The notes: generated by a model not told the origin, from the letters alone. DNA of 64,000 nucleotides from Williamsia maris (GCF_024171815.1 NZ_JAMTCJ010000004.1:1-64000); one strand, 5' to 3'. Counted from the first letter of the stretch, positions 10,306 through 23,401 are shown. Made by a program: numbers and translations.

Positions 10306-11502
10306 ATGAGCGGCATGAAGATGCCAGCGTTGCTGTCCCGCACCGACGACACCCTGCCTGGATTCAGCGGAATCGCCAGGGTCGACAAGAACACCACCCG
10401 GTTGCTCGAACGGGTGGGGCACGGGGACATCGTGATCCTCGACGAACTCGATCTCGACCGTGTCATCGCCGACCGTCTGGTCGAGGCGGACGTCACCGCG
10501 GTGATCAACGCCTCGCCCTCGATCTCCGGGCGCTACCCGAACCTCGGTCCCGAGGTGCTGGTCGCATCTGGCATCACCCTGATCGACGACGCCGGCCCGG
10601 AGGTCTTCCGCCGCATCAAGGACGGCGCCAAGATCCGCATCGACGACGGTGACGTCTACGTCGGTCACAACCGACTGGCACGCGGCACCGAGATCGGAGA
10701 GCGTGAGGTCGCCTCGATGATGATCGAGGCCAAGTCCGGTCTGGTCGATCACCTGGAGGCGTTCTCCGGCAACACCATCGAGTTCATCCGTAGCGAGTCG
10801 CCGCTGCTGATCGACGGTGTCGGTGTGCCCGAGGTCGAGGTCACGCTGAAGAACCGCCACGTCGTGGTCGTCGCCGACGGACCCGAGCACGAGATGGACC
10901 TCAAGAAGCTCAAGCCGTTCATCAAGGAGTACGCGCCGGTCATGATCGGCGTCGACGGTGGCGCCGATGCGTTGATGCGCGCCGGCTACCGTCCCGACCT
11001 GATCGTCGGCGATCCCGAGGGCATCCGCGCCGCCACGCTCAAATGTGGTGCGCAGGTCGTCCTCCCGGCCGACCCTGACGGTCATGCCACCGGGCTCGAG
11101 CGCATCCAGGACCTCGGTGTCGGTGCGATGACCTTCCCGGCCGCCGGGTCGGCATCCGACCTCGCGCTGCTGCTCGCCGACTTCCACGGCGCCTCCCTGA
11201 TCGTCACGGTCGGCACCTCGGCGACGCTCGACGACTTCTTCGATCGCAGTCGTCGCGAGAGCAACCCGTCGACCTTTCTCACCCGCCTCAAGGTCGGCCC
11301 CAAGCTCGTCGACGCCAAAGCCGTTGCGACGCTGTACCGCAGCCGCGTGTCCGGTGCTGCCATCGCGCTGCTCATCCTCGCCGCGCTGGCCGCGGTCATC
11401 GTCGCGGTGGTCGCGTCGAACACCGGTGGCGAGATCGTGGACTGGATCCTCGCCGAGTGGGATCGGGTCTACTCGTGGGCCAGGGACGTGTGGAACCGAT
11501 AG
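10306..11502 (+). CDS. steA: Cytokinetic ring protein SteA (Rv1697-like)
   Basis: A 398-aa protein with a thiamin-pyrophosphokinase-like fold (VIGVDGGADALMRAGYRPDLIVGDPEG) and one C-terminal transmembrane helix (AAIALLILAALAAVIVAVVAS, about residues 355-376) with a short outside tail. In Corynebacterium SteA and SteB act at the septum in daughter cell separation. ATG 10306 is chosen because GGAG lies 5 nt upstream; in-frame codons further upstream lack this. The mctB/steB gene starts 3 nt after its stop, so the two partners are made together. Confidence 0.9.
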   Translation: MSGMKMPALLSRTDDTLPGFSGIARVDKNTTRLLERVGHGDIVILDELDLDRVIADRLVEADVTAVINASPSISGRYPNLGPEVLVASGITLIDDAGPEVFRRIKDGAKIRIDDGDVYVGHNRLARGTEIGEREVASMMIEAKSGLVDHLEAFSGNTIEFIRSESPLLIDGVGVPEVEVTLKNRHVVVVADGPEHEMDLKKLKPFIKEYAPVMIGVDGGADALMRAGYRPDLIVGDPEGIRAATLKCGAQVVLPADPDGHATGLERIQDLGVGAMTFPAAGSASDLALLLADFHGASLIVTVGTSATLDDFFDRSRRESNPSTFLTRLKVGPKLVDAKAVATLYRSRVSGAAIALLILAALAAVIVAVVASNTGGEIVDWILAEWDRVYSWARDVWNR

Positions 11503-11505
11503 CAC

Positions 11506-12417
11506 GTGATCTCTCTTCGCCAACACGCGATCTCGCTGATCGCGGTGTTCCTCGCGCTCGCCGTGGGTCTCGCCCTCGGATCGGGCTTCCTCGGTGACCG
11601 TGTCGGGTCGTCGGACGACGACTCGACGGTGTCCGGCCTGCGGTCGGAGAAGGACGCACTGAGCGGTCAGGTGAACGCCGCCGACGCGTTCAACACCGCC
11701 GTGGCGCCCCGACTCCTCAACGGGCTGCTCGCCAACCGATCGGTGCTGCTGGTCACCGTTCCCGGCGCGAGCGAGGGCGACATCGCCGGCGTCAAGCAGG
11801 TCCTCAACCAGTCCGGCGCGCGGTTCGCCGGGCAGGTCGGGCTCACCGACGCGCTCATCGGCGACGGCTCGGCGGAGAAGCTGACGAGCATCGTCGACCA
11901 GAGCATCCCCGCCGGGACGACACTGCGACCCGAACTCACCGACTCCGGCGGTCGCGTCGGCGACCTGCTCGGCGCACTGCTGCAGCGCAAGGGCGACGCC
12001 GCGCCCGCATCGGACGCCGACATCGGCGCCGGACTCGCCGCACTACGGCAGGGCGGTTTCATCACCTACGTCGACAACGCCGTGGGGCCCGCGCAACTGG
12101 CGGTGGTCGTCACCGGTGACAAGTTCGCCGACGACGCCGGCGCACGTGGACAGGTGGTGGCACGGTTCGCCGCCGCGTTCGGCGCACGCGGATCCGGCGC
12201 TGTCCTGGCCGGTCGGACGGGGTCGGCCGAAGGTGGCTCGCCGATCGCGGTGCTGCGTTCGGACGCCTCGCTGTCGCGTGGAGTGTCCTCGGTCGACGAC
12301 GTCGAGGCGAGCACGGGGCGCATCGTCACCGCCCTCGCACTGGCGAATGCGGCACGCAATCGGGTCGGCGCATTCGGCACCGGGCCCGGCGCGAGCGCGG
12401 TCGCACCGACCACCTGA
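11506..12417 (+). CDS. mctB: Copper transporter / septal protein MctB (SteB)
   Basis: A 303-aa protein with an N-terminal signal-anchor helix (ISLIAVFLALAVGLALGSGFLG, residues about 8-30) and a large predicted periplasmic domain beginning with a helical stretch. In mycobacteria it is annotated as an outer-envelope copper transporter limiting copper build-up; the corynebacterial homologue SteB is the partner of SteA. GTG start 3 nt after steA. An inverted repeat just beyond its stop may mark the end of this transcription unit before pyrG. Confidence 0.9.
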   Translation: MISLRQHAISLIAVFLALAVGLALGSGFLGDRVGSSDDDSTVSGLRSEKDALSGQVNAADAFNTAVAPRLLNGLLANRSVLLVTVPGASEGDIAGVKQVLNQSGARFAGQVGLTDALIGDGSAEKLTSIVDQSIPAGTTLRPELTDSGGRVGDLLGALLQRKGDAAPASDADIGAGLAALRQGGFITYVDNAVGPAQLAVVVTGDKFADDAGARGQVVARFAAAFGARGSGAVLAGRTGSAEGGSPIAVLRSDASLSRGVSSVDDVEASTGRIVTALALANAARNRVGAFGTGPGASAVAPTT

Positions 12418-14902
<2,485 letters not shown>

Positions 14903-14906
<4 letters not shown>

Positions 14907-15847
14907 CGTCGGGCGCAGGCGGGGAGCTCGAGAGCCAGATCCATCGGTATCTCGACCATCTCGCCGTCGAACGAGGGGCCGCGAAGAACACGCTGAGTTC
15001 CTACGGCCGTGACCTGACCCGGTACCAGCATTACCTGACGTCGCGCTCCATCGCCGAGCTCGGTGAGGTCGCCGAGGAGGACGTGCGCGAGTTTCTCGTC
15101 GCCCTGCGGCGCGGCGATCCCGACCGGGACGAGGTGCCGCTGGCCGACAGCTCGGTCGCGCGCACCCTCGTCGCCACGCGTGGTCTGCACAAGTTCGCCC
15201 TCGCCGAGGGGATGACGACCACCGACCCGGCGCACGCCGTCCGGCCTCCGAAGCCGGCCCGTCGGCTGCCGAAGTCGCTGGCCGTCGACGAGGTCGTCGC
15301 GATCCTCGAGGCCTCCGGCGGCAGCGGTCCGTCGGAGACGCCGCGCAGCCTGCGCGACCGTGCCCTGATGGAACTGCTCTACAGCTGCGGCGCGCGCATC
15401 TCCGAGGCGGTCTCGCTCGACATCGAGGACTTCGTCGCCGAGACCGGCGCGATCCTGCTGCGCGGCAAGGGCGGCAAGGAACGGATGGTGCCCGTGGGCG
15501 GGCCGGCGATCGCGGCGATCGAGGCCTACCTCGTCCGTGGCCGACCGGCGCTGGTGTCGAAGTTCAACCCGGCGATGTTCCTCAACTCCCGGGGTGGGCG
15601 GTTGTCGCGGCAGAGTGCCTGGCAGGTGCTCGTCGACTCGGCCGGGCGCGCCGGTCTCGACAAGTCGGTGTCGCCACACACGCTGCGCCACAGCTTCGCC
15701 ACCCACCTGCTCGACGGCGGGGCCGACGTCCGCGTCGTGCAGGAGTTGCTGGGACACGCCTCGGTGACTACCACGCAGGTGTACACGCTGGTCACGGTCT
15801 CGGCGATGCGTGAGGTGTACGCCACGGCCCATCCCCGTGCGCGCTGA
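14903..15847 (+). CDS. xerD: Site-specific tyrosine recombinase XerD
   Basis: A 314-aa chromosome-dimer resolution recombinase acting at dif with XerC. The N-terminal SAM-like domain is [21 protein letters not shown]. The catalytic domain shows the first Arg in [10 protein letters not shown], the Lys hairpin [26 protein letters not shown] (His, Arg), [14 protein letters not shown] (His, nucleophilic Tyr). It begins at a GTG overlapping the NUDIX stop, and its place in the conserved housekeeping order marks it as the resident recombinase, not a phage integrase. Confidence 0.95.
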
Positions 15848-15933
15848 CGGCGATGCGTCACGGCATCGCGGTGTCGACGCACTAGGCTGATCTGCATTCC
15901 ATCCCCACCACGCACGACGGGAGCATCGACGAC

Positions 15934-16908
15934 GTGAGCGCACCGCAGCCACCGGTTCCGGGTGCGCCCGTTCGCGAGACCGACCCGCACGACGCCCAGT
16001 ACAGCCTGACCATCGACACACCGTCGCGCGGTCCCGCCGAGTCGGACGTGTCGGCCGCGGACGCCGAGGGGCTGGGACCGACGGGCCGGCAGACGCGTGA
16101 GGTGCCCGAGCCGACGCCGGTGGACAAGCACGGCCCGGCCATCGTCATCGCCGTCTGCAACCAGAAGGGTGGCGTCGGCAAGACAACGTCGACGATCAAC
16201 CTCGGCGCCGCGCTGGCCGAGTACGGGCGGCGCGTACTGCTCGTCGACCTCGACCCTCAGGGCGCGCTGTCGGCCGGCCTGGGCGTCCCGCACCACGAAC
16301 TCGAGCTGACCGTGCACAACGTGCTGGTCCCGCCACAGGTGTCGGTGGACGAGGTGCTGCACTCGACCCGCGTCGACGGACTGGATCTGCTGCCCAGCAA
16401 CATCGACCTGTCCGCCGCCGAGATCCAGCTCGTCAACGAGGTCGGCCGCGAACACACCCTGGCGCGCGCTCTGCACCCGATCCTGGACCGCTACGACTAC
16501 GTGCTGATCGACTGCCAGCCGTCGCTGGGACTACTCACCGTCAACGCGCTCGCGTGCGCCGACACCGTGCTGATCCCGATGGAGTCGGAGTACTTCGCGC
16601 TGCGTGGACTGGCGCTGCTCAACGACACCATCGACAAGGTGCGTGACCGGCTCAACCCGCGGCTGCACCTCGGCGGCATCCTCATGACGATGTTCGACGC
16701 CCGCACGCTGCACTCGCGTGAGGTGATGAACCGGGTGGTCGAGGTGTTCGGTGATGCGGTCTACGACACCGTCATCGCACGCACCGTGCGTTTCCCCGAG
16801 ACCAGCGTCGCCGGGGAGCCGATCACGTCGTGGGCACCGAAATCCGGTGGCGCCAAGGCGTACCGGGCGTTGGCGCGTGAGGTGTTGTACCGCACCGGCA
16901 CGTCGTGA
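15934..16908 (+). CDS. ParA/Soj-family ATPase (Rv1708-like)
   Basis: A 324-aa MinD/ParA ATPase. An unusual N-terminal extension of about 70 residues, low in complexity and Pro-rich, precedes the deviant Walker A CNQKGGVGKTTSTINLGAALA, then VLLVDLDPQGALSAGLG and YDYVLIDCQPSLGLLT. It is not the oriC-linked parA but the paralogue that accompanies scpAB in this order, so a role with condensin in chromosome organisation is likely. It opens after an 86-nt gap and overlaps scpA by 4 nt. Confidence 0.93.
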   Translation: MSAPQPPVPGAPVRETDPHDAQYSLTIDTPSRGPAESDVSAADAEGLGPTGRQTREVPEPTPVDKHGPAIVIAVCNQKGGVGKTTSTINLGAALAEYGRRVLLVDLDPQGALSAGLGVPHHELELTVHNVLVPPQVSVDEVLHSTRVDGLDLLPSNIDLSAAEIQLVNEVGREHTLARALHPILDRYDYVLIDCQPSLGLLTVNALACADTVLIPMESEYFALRGLALLNDTIDKVRDRLNPRLHLGGILMTMFDARTLHSREVMNRVVEVFGDAVYDTVIARTVRFPETSVAGEPITSWAPKSGGAKAYRALAREVLYRTGTS

Positions 16909-17729
16909 CCGACAGCGACACCGTCGAGCAGGCCGCGCCGGTCGGCTTCCAGGTCAACCTCACCAACTTCGAGGGACCGTTCGACCTGCTGCTCGAGTTG
17001 ATCAGCAACCGCCGCCTCGACGTCACCGAGGTCGCACTGCACCTGGTCACCGACGACTTCATCGCCTACACCCGCAACCTCACCGACGACGTCAGCCTCG
17101 ATCAGACCACCGAGTTCCTGGTGGTCGCCGCGACACTGCTCGACCTCAAGGCCGCGCGGCTGCTGCCCGCGGGCGAGGTCGAGGACGCCGACGACCTCGC
17201 GCTGCTCGAGGCGCGGGACCTGCTGTTCGCCCGTTTGCTGCAGTACCGCGCCTACAAGCAGGTGGCCGCACTGTTCGCCGAGCTGGAAGCGGCCGCGCTG
17301 CAACGTTATCCGCGAGCGGTGTCACTGGAGCCGCGCTACGAGCAGCTGTTGCCCGAGGTGGCGCTGGGTGTCGATGCCTGGCAGTTCGCGCAGGTCGCGG
17401 CAGCCGCCATGACACCCAAACCGGTCCCTCGCGTCGGGCTGGCGCATCTGCACGACGTGGACGCGGTGTCGGTGCCCGAGCAGGTCATCCGTGTCACCGA
17501 GCTGTTGCGGATCGCAGGCGCGGGCCAGTGGGTCGACTTCGGCACGCTCGCGTCGGAGTGCGCGAACGGACTCGAGGTCGTCGCCCGATTCCTGGCGTTG
17601 CTCGACCTGTTCCGACAACGCGCCGTGGAATTCGAGCAGAGCGAGGCACTCGGGATCCTGCACGTGATGTGGAGCGGTGAGCGCGAGACCGAGGAGATCA
17701 GCGTGACCAGCGTGGAGGACTACGGGTGA
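16905..17729 (+). CDS. scpA: Segregation and condensation protein A
   Basis: A 274-aa kleisin of the SMC-ScpAB condensin. It begins with the characteristic NFEGPFDLLLELISNRRLDVTEVAL and continues with VVAATLLDLKAARLLP. The C terminus forms the winged-helix contacting the SMC head (VVARFLALLDLFRQRAVEFEQ). GTG start inside the parA stop, and its own stop overlaps the scpB start, so parA, scpA and scpB are one translational unit. Confidence 0.95.
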   Translation: MTDSDTVEQAAPVGFQVNLTNFEGPFDLLLELISNRRLDVTEVALHLVTDDFIAYTRNLTDDVSLDQTTEFLVVAATLLDLKAARLLPAGEVEDADDLALLEARDLLFARLLQYRAYKQVAALFAELEAAALQRYPRAVSLEPRYEQLLPEVALGVDAWQFAQVAAAAMTPKPVPRVGLAHLHDVDAVSVPEQVIRVTELLRIAGAGQWVDFGTLASECANGLEVVARFLALLDLFRQRAVEFEQSEALGILHVMWSGERETEEISVTSVEDYG

Positions 17730-18496
17730 GTGACAGCGAGATGACCGCCGGCGCAGAGACGAGCGGACCCGACGAGAGTTCCGACACAGCCTCCGACGGA
17801 CTGTTCGACGAGCCCGAACGCGCCGTCGAGGTGTCCGAGGAGCCCGCCGACCCGCTCGACGACGACGAACTGCGTTCGGCCCTCGAGGCGGTGTTGCTGG
17901 TGGTGGACTCTCCGGTGACCACCGACCAACTCGCGTCGGCGACGGGGGAGCCGGCCGCGCGGATCGACGCGGCGCTGCGCACCATGGACGCCGAGCTCAC
18001 CGCCCGGTCGAGCGGCATCGACCTGCGCTTCGCCGGTGACGGTTGGCGGTTCTACACCCGCAACGACTACGCCCCCTACGTGGAGAAGCTGCTGCTCGAC
18101 GGGGCGCGGTCGAAGCTGACGCGCGCCGCACTCGAGACCCTGTCGGTGGTGGCTTATCGGCAGCCGGTCGGCCGCACCCGGGTCAGCGCCGTACGCGGCG
18201 TCAACGTCGACGGTGTCATGCGCACCCTGCTGGCCCGCGGGCTCATCACCGAGGCCGGAACCGACCCGGAAACCAGCGGGACGTTGTACGCGACCACCGA
18301 GTTGTTCCTCGAACGGCTCGGGCTGGCGTCGCTGAGTGAACTCCCGGATCTGGCGCCGTTGCTGCCCGACGTCGACGTCATCGACGAGATCGGCGACGAG
18401 ATCATCAGCGATCCGCGATTCGCCAAGATGGGCTCCCACCCGTCAGACTCGGGGGCGTCGGAAATATCCGCGGCCACCGCGGAGTTGGACGACTGA
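17726..18496 (+). CDS. scpB: Segregation and condensation protein B
   Basis: A 256-aa partner of ScpA. After an acidic N-terminal tail of about 45 residues come two winged-helix domains: LRSALEAVLLVVDSPVTTDQLA and LTRAALETLSVVAYRQPVGRTRVSAVRGVN, the latter the most conserved ScpB segment. A C-terminal acidic/disordered tail follows. GTG start in a GTGA overlap with scpA. Confidence 0.95.
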   Translation: MSDSEMTAGAETSGPDESSDTASDGLFDEPERAVEVSEEPADPLDDDELRSALEAVLLVVDSPVTTDQLASATGEPAARIDAALRTMDAELTARSSGIDLRFAGDGWRFYTRNDYAPYVEKLLLDGARSKLTRAALETLSVVAYRQPVGRTRVSAVRGVNVDGVMRTLLARGLITEAGTDPETSGTLYATTELFLERLGLASLSELPDLAPLLPDVDVIDEIGDEIISDPRFAKMGSHPSDSGASEISAATAELDD

Positions 18497-18527
18497 ACTC
18501 AAAACCTGAATAGAAACTGGATACACC

Positions 18528-19589
18528 ATGGCACCCGCTAGCCGAGACGGCAGACCGGATCGCAGCAAGAACGCTGCATCGAACACGAACAAGAAGAGCG
18601 CAGACCGCAGCGGAAAGAGCGCGGAGCGCAGTGACAGGGGCACCGAGCGCAGCGGCAAGAGCGCAGACCGCAGCGGCAAGAGCGCGGAGCGCAGCGGCCG
18701 CCCGGCGCCCGGCGGACGCGTCGGCCCCAAGCGCACGCATCGAAAGGGCACCTCGAGCCCCAGCGTGGCGCGCGGTGAAGCCCGCATCAACAACGCGAAA
18801 CCCGCTCGCTTCCAGAACGTCGACCCCGTGGACGGCGACGGCGCGAACTACGTCGCCGACGGCGTGCGCCTGCAGAAGGTCCTCGCGCAGGCCGGTGTCG
18901 CCTCCCGCCGCGGCGCGGAAGAACTGATCGCCGCCGGACGTGTCGACGTCGACGGCGAGATCGTCGTCGAGCAGGGCATGCGCATCGACCCGGCAACCGC
19001 GGTCGTCCGCGTCGACGGCGCGCGCGTCGTCATGGACGAGGACATGCAGTACCTGGTGCTGAACAAGCCCAAGGGGTGGCAGTCCACCATGTCCGACGAC
19101 CAGGGTCGTCCCTGCGTCGGCGACATCGTCGCCGAGCGTGTCATGGCCGGTCAGCGACTGTTCCACGTCGGACGCCTCGACGCCGACACCGAAGGTCTGC
19201 TGCTGCTGACCAACGACGGCGAACTCGCGCACCGCCTGATGCACCCGTCCTACGAGGTGCCCAAGACCTACCTCGCGACCGTCAAGGGTCTCGTCCCGCG
19301 CGGACTGGGACGCACCCTCAAGGCCGGCATCGAGCTCGATGACGGTCCGGCCGAGGTCGACAACTTCAGTGTGCTGGAGGTCAACGAGGGCCAGACGCTG
19401 GTCAAACTCGTCCTGCACGAGGGCCGTAAGCGCATCGTGCGTCGCATGATGGACTCCGTCGGATTCCCCGTGCTGGGGCTCGTGCGCACCGAGATCGGCA
19501 CCGTGAACCTCGGAAACCAGCGCCCCGGCAGCCTTCGGGTGTTGGGCCGCAAGGAGATCGGCGAGCTGTACAAGGCGGTGGGGATGTGA
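18528..19589 (+). CDS. rRNA pseudouridine synthase (RsuA/RluB family) with repeat-rich N terminus
   Basis: A 353-aa RNA-modifying enzyme. Residues about 1-100 are a disordered basic extension containing five 7-aa repeats (SADRSGK type). The S4 domain is [20 protein letters not shown], and the catalytic domain has the active Asp in [19 protein letters not shown] and the family motif [19 protein letters not shown]. By position it matches Rv1711. Most likely it makes a pseudouridine in 23S rRNA helix 89/90 (RluB type), though the exact site is inferred. Confidence 0.93.
   Translation: MAPASRDGRPDRSKNAASNTNKKSADRSGKSAERSDRGTERSGKSADRSGKSAERSGRPAPGGRVGPKRTHRKGTSSPSVARGEARINNAKPARFQNVDPVDGDGANYVADGVRLQKVLAQAGVASRRGAEELIAAGRVDVDGEIVVEQGMRIDPATAVVRVDGARVVMDEDMQYLVLNKPKGWQSTMSDDQGRPCVGDIVAERVMAGQRLFHVGRLDADTEGLLLLTNDGELAHRLMHPSYEVPKTYLATVKGLVPRGLGRTLKAGIELDDGPAEVDNFSVLEVNEGQTLVKLVLHEGRKRIVRRMMDSVGFPVLGLVRTEIGTVNLGNQRPGSLRVLGRKEIGELYKAVGM
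18597..18701 (+). repeat. Five 21-bp tandem repeats coding SADRSGK-type heptads
   Basis: Five consecutive 21-nt units encode [28 protein letters not shown] and SAERSGR. They lie in the disordered N-terminal extension of the pseudouridine synthase. Units 1 and 4 and units 2 and 5 are nearly identical at DNA level, so copy number could vary by slippage or recombination between strains. Confidence 0.85.
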
Positions 19590-20278
19590 GCACCACGCCC
19601 ACCACCGCGATCATCACCATCGACGGGCCCGCGGGCACCGGCAAGTCGAGCGTCTCGCGTCGACTCGCCGACCGTGTCGGTGCGCGCTACCTCGACACCG
19701 GCGCGATGTACCGCGTCGCCACCCTGGCCGCACTGCGCGCCGGCGCCGATGTCGCTGTGCAGCAGGAGATCATCGACACTGTCGCCGCCGTCGCGATGAC
19801 CCTGAGCAACGATCCGTCGTCCCACGCCGTCACCCTCGCCGGTGAGGACGTCTCCGACGAGATCCGCACCGATGCCGTCACGCAGGCCGTCTCGGCCGTA
19901 TCCGCGGTCAAGGCGGTCCGCGAGAAGATGGTCGCGCTGCAGCGTGAACTCGTCGCCGGCGAGTTCGCCGTCGTCGAAGGACGCGACATCGGGACGGTCG
20001 TCTTCCCCGACGCCACCCTCAAGATCTATCTCACCGCCACCGCCGAGGCGCGCGCCCAGCGCCGCCACGACCAGAACCTCGCACAGGGTCGCACCAGCGA
20101 CCTCGCTGCGGTGCTGGCCGACGTGCAGCGACGCGACCATCTCGACTCGACGCGCGAGCACTCGCCGCTGCGTCCGGCCGATGACGCGGTTCAGGTGGAC
20201 ACCAGCAATCTCGACATCGACCAGGTCATCGACCGACTGGCCGAACTGTCGAACCAGCGAATCGGAGTGTTGTCATGA
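19586..20278 (+). CDS. cmk: Cytidylate kinase
   Basis: A 230-aa kinase phosphorylating CMP and dCMP. The P-loop [19 protein letters not shown], the substrate-binding [30 protein letters not shown] and the LID region [10 protein letters not shown] are all in place. GTG start overlaps the pseudouridine synthase stop. It links pyrimidine metabolism with der downstream. Confidence 0.96.
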   Translation: MSTTPTTAIITIDGPAGTGKSSVSRRLADRVGARYLDTGAMYRVATLAALRAGADVAVQQEIIDTVAAVAMTLSNDPSSHAVTLAGEDVSDEIRTDAVTQAVSAVSAVKAVREKMVALQRELVAGEFAVVEGRDIGTVVFPDATLKIYLTATAEARAQRRHDQNLAQGRTSDLAAVLADVQRRDHLDSTREHSPLRPADDAVQVDTSNLDIDQVIDRLAELSNQRIGVLS

Positions 20279-21702
20279 CCGAACCCACGGACATCGATCT
20301 CGGTGTCGTCGACGGCGTCTGGTCGGACGAGGGTGACTGGCAGGTGGTCGACCCCGAGGGCGACGGTGTCGAGGGCTTCGCGGTCCCGATGCCGACCGTC
20401 GCGATCGTCGGACGACCCAACGTCGGCAAGTCCACGCTCGTCAACCGCATCCTCGGCCGCCGCGAGGCCGTCGTCGAGGACATCCCCGGCGTCACCCGTG
20501 ACCGCGTCTCCTACTCGGCCAACTGGTCGGGGCGGCGATTCCTGGTGCAGGACACCGGTGGTTGGGAGCCCGACGCGAAGGGCATGCAGCAGTCGATCGC
20601 CAAGCAGGCCGAGCACGCCATGAAGACCGCGGACGCGGTGGTCCTCGTCGTCGACGCCACCGTCGGAGCCACCAGCACCGATGAGGCCGTCGCGAAGGTC
20701 CTGCGTCGTTCGAAGACCCCGGTGTTGCTCGCGGCCAACAAGGTCGACGACGAGCGGGTCGAGTCGGAGGCGGCAACGCTGTGGTCGCTCGGCCTCGGTC
20801 AGCCGTGGTCGGTGTCGGCGGCACACGGTCGGGGAGCGGGCGATCTGCTCGACGCGATCCTCGAGATCCTGCCCGAGACCCCCCGGGAGAGTGACGTCTA
20901 CGGCGGACCACGCCGTGTCGCCCTGGTCGGCAAGCCCAACGTCGGCAAGAGCTCGCTGCTCAACAAGCTGACCGACTCCGATCGTGCGGTCGTCGACAAC
21001 GTCGCAGGCACCACCGTCGACCCGGTCGACGAGCTCGTCGAGCTCGGCGGACGGTTGTGGAACTTCGTCGACACCGCCGGCCTCCGTAAGCGCGTCAACA
21101 CCGCCAGCGGACACGAGTACTACGCGTCACTGCGCACCCGGGCGGCCATCGACGCCTCTGAGGTCGTGGTGCTGCTGATCGACGCGTCCGAGCCCATCAC
21201 CGAGCAGGACCAGCGCGTGCTGACGTCGGTGATCGAGGCCGGTCGCGCGTTGGTCATCGCGTTCAACAAGTGGGACCTCGTCGACGAGGATCGCCGCCTG
21301 CAGCTGGACAAGGAGATCGACCGTGACCTGGCCCGCGTCCCATGGGCCCGTCGCGTGAACATCTCCGCGTCCACCGGACGTTCGGTGCAGAAGCTGGTGC
21401 CTGCGCTCGATGGCGCGCTGGATTCGTGGGACAAGCGGATCTCCACCGGTCAGCTCAACGGCTGGCTCAAGGACATCATCGCCGCGACACCGCCGCCGGT
21501 TCGTGGTGGCCGTCAGCCTCGCGTCATGTTCGCGACCCAGGCCGCCACGCGGCCGCCCACGTTCGTGCTGTTCACGACGGGGTTCCTCGAGGCCGGCTAC
21601 CGACGCTTCCTGGAGCGCAAGTTGCGTGAACAGTTCGGGTTCGACGGGTCGCCGGTGCGGATCAACGTCCGAGTCCGCGAAAAGCGCGAGCGCCGCAAGT
21701 AA
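20275..21702 (+). CDS. der: Ribosome assembly GTPase Der (EngA)
   Basis: A 475-aa tandem GTPase required for 50S subunit maturation. G domain 1 is [20 protein letters not shown] with DTGGW and NKVDD; G domain 2 is [20 protein letters not shown] with DTAGL and NKWDLVD. The C-terminal KH-like domain ends [21 protein letters not shown] overlap with cmk. Last gene of the housekeeping run; a weak GCGGC-TTGT-GCCGC stem follows at 21720-21733. Confidence 0.97.
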   Translation: MTEPTDIDLGVVDGVWSDEGDWQVVDPEGDGVEGFAVPMPTVAIVGRPNVGKSTLVNRILGRREAVVEDIPGVTRDRVSYSANWSGRRFLVQDTGGWEPDAKGMQQSIAKQAEHAMKTADAVVLVVDATVGATSTDEAVAKVLRRSKTPVLLAANKVDDERVESEAATLWSLGLGQPWSVSAAHGRGAGDLLDAILEILPETPRESDVYGGPRRVALVGKPNVGKSSLLNKLTDSDRAVVDNVAGTTVDPVDELVELGGRLWNFVDTAGLRKRVNTASGHEYYASLRTRAAIDASEVVVLLIDASEPITEQDQRVLTSVIEAGRALVIAFNKWDLVDEDRRLQLDKEIDRDLARVPWARRVNISASTGRSVQKLVPALDGALDSWDKRISTGQLNGWLKDIIAATPPPVRGGRQPRVMFATQAATRPPTFVLFTTGFLEAGYRRFLERKLREQFGFDGSPVRINVRVREKRERRK

Positions 21703-21761
21703 TCGGGTATCGGTACTTCGCGGCTTGTGCCGCAGTTGGGTGTTTCGTCGTCTTCTCGACA

Positions 21762-21783
21762 GAGTCCGTTCATATGCGGACTC
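21762..21783 (+). promoter_or_regulatory. Inverted repeat GAGTCCG-N8-CGGACTC upstream of the phosphatase gene
   Basis: A perfect 7-bp inverted repeat with loop TTCATATG lies 55 bp before the alkaline phosphatase start. It could be an operator or a stem closing the der transcript. The GTTCATA inside slightly resembles actinobacterial phosphate-box half-sites, but a convincing direct repeat is missing. Confidence 0.35.
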
Positions 21784-21837
21784 CACTATGCATCGCGGGC
21801 CTTCGGCGCCCGGACATAGACTAGAAGAGGACGAAGA

Positions 21838-23349
21838 GTGCGGTTGAACGCGAAGCGGTACGCGGCGATGTCTGCAGCGGTGTGCATGGTGGCGGTGGTC
21901 GCCGCATGTGGTTCCGACGACGGCGACACGGGGTCGGACTCGGCGCTGCCGATGCTCACCCCCGCGGCGACCGGCTCCATCTCCGAGCACGGCGGTGCCC
22001 GCCGCTCAGGTGATGACCGGCGTCAGCTCATCGAGGACTCGATCCGCAGCACCGGCGCCAAGAACGTCATCCTGCTGATCGGTGACGGAATGGGCGACTC
22101 GGAGATCACCGTGGCGCGCAACTACGCCGAGGGCGCCGCAGGTGCCTTCCCGGGCATCGATGCTCTGCCGCTCACCGGGCAGTACACCCACTACTCGGTG
22201 GGCAAGGACGGAAAGCCCAGCTACGTCACTGATTCCGCGGCGAGCGGGTCGGCCTGGGCGACCGGCACCAAGACCTACAACGGCGCGATCTCGGTCGACA
22301 TCAAGGGAGCGCCGCAGAAGACACTGCTGCAGAAGGCCAAGGAATCCGGCAAGGCGACCGGCGACATCAGCACGGCTGAGATCCAGGACGCGACCCCAGC
22401 GGTGCAGCTCGCGCACGTGAGCGCGCGCAAGTGCTACGGACCTGACGACACCACAGCGAAGTGCCCTGACAACGCGTTGGAGAAGGGTGGACTCGGATCC
22501 ATCTCCGAGCAGATCCTCACCTCGCGCGCCGACATCGTGATGGGTGGTGGCGCCGAGAGCTTCCAGCAGGTCGCCAAGGCCGGTGACTACCGGGGCAAGA
22601 CGCTCGAGGTCCAGGCGAAGGAGCGTGGCTACAACATCGTCCGCACGGCCGACGACGTGAACAAACTCGACAAGGCAAACCAGGACGCACCGGTGCTCGG
22701 CCTCTTCGCCGATGGCAACATGCCGGTGCGCATGCAGGGCCCCGTCGCCACGAAGGGCGGCTACCTCGAGCCGGCCGCGACGTGCACCGACAACCCCGAG
22801 CGGGGCGCCGATGTCCCCAAGCTCGCCGACATGACGAAGAAGTCGATCGACCTGCTCAAGGGCAACGACAGGGGCTTCTTCCTCCAGGTGGAGGGCGCGT
22901 CGATCGACAAGCAGGATCATGCCGCGAACCCGTGCGGCCAGATCGGGGAGACCGTCGATCTCGACGACGCCACCCAGGTGGCGCTCGCCTACGCGAAGGA
23001 GTCCAAGGACACCCTGGTCATCGCCACGGCGGATCACGCCCACAGCAGCCAGGTCGTCGAGACCACGAGTGCCGAGGACGTCGCGGCCGCGGCGGAAGAG
23101 GCGAAGCTTCCCGAACAGGCTGTGCGTGAGGCGATCTACCCCGGACTCACCCGTGTGCTGACCACCAAGGACGGCGCTCCGATGACGGTGTCCTACGGCA
23201 CCTCGGACAACCTCGACGCCTAGGACCAGGGCCACACCGGATCTCAGCTGCGGATCGCGGCCTACGGTCCGAATGCCGCGGACGTGGTGGGCCTGACCGA
23301 TCAGACCGACCTGTTCTTCACGGTGTCGAGGGCGCTGGACCTGAAGTAG
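21838..23349 (+). pseudogene. phoA: Alkaline phosphatase lipoprotein (PhoA-like) interrupted by in-frame TAG
   Basis: The frame codes a full-length PhoA-type lipoprotein of 502 sense codons with one internal amber codon (TAG 23221-23223, codon 462). The signal sequence ends in lipobox VAAC. The active Ser region is [21 protein letters not shown], and [12 protein letters not shown] carries an early metal ligand. After the TAG the same frame continues [16 protein letters not shown]...[12 protein letters not shown]...LDLK to a TAG at 23347, matching the E. coli PhoA C terminus. The His of GHTG is the zinc ligand equivalent to E. coli His412. Termination at codon 462 would remove that ligand, so the short product should be inactive. 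It may be a recent nonsense mutation, a sequencing error or readthrough. GTG start; secreted, lipid-anchored. Confidence 0.85.
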
Positions 23350-23401
23350 GCAGACTTCCATGCGTCGATCTCGGAAGTCGCTCGACGCCTAGAATCGCCT
23401 C

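Noticed and set aside
21755-21790. Phosphate box upstream of the alkaline phosphatase gene.
   Set aside because: Only one half-site-like GTTCATA is present; the required direct repeat is missing, while a perfect inverted repeat explains the sequence better.
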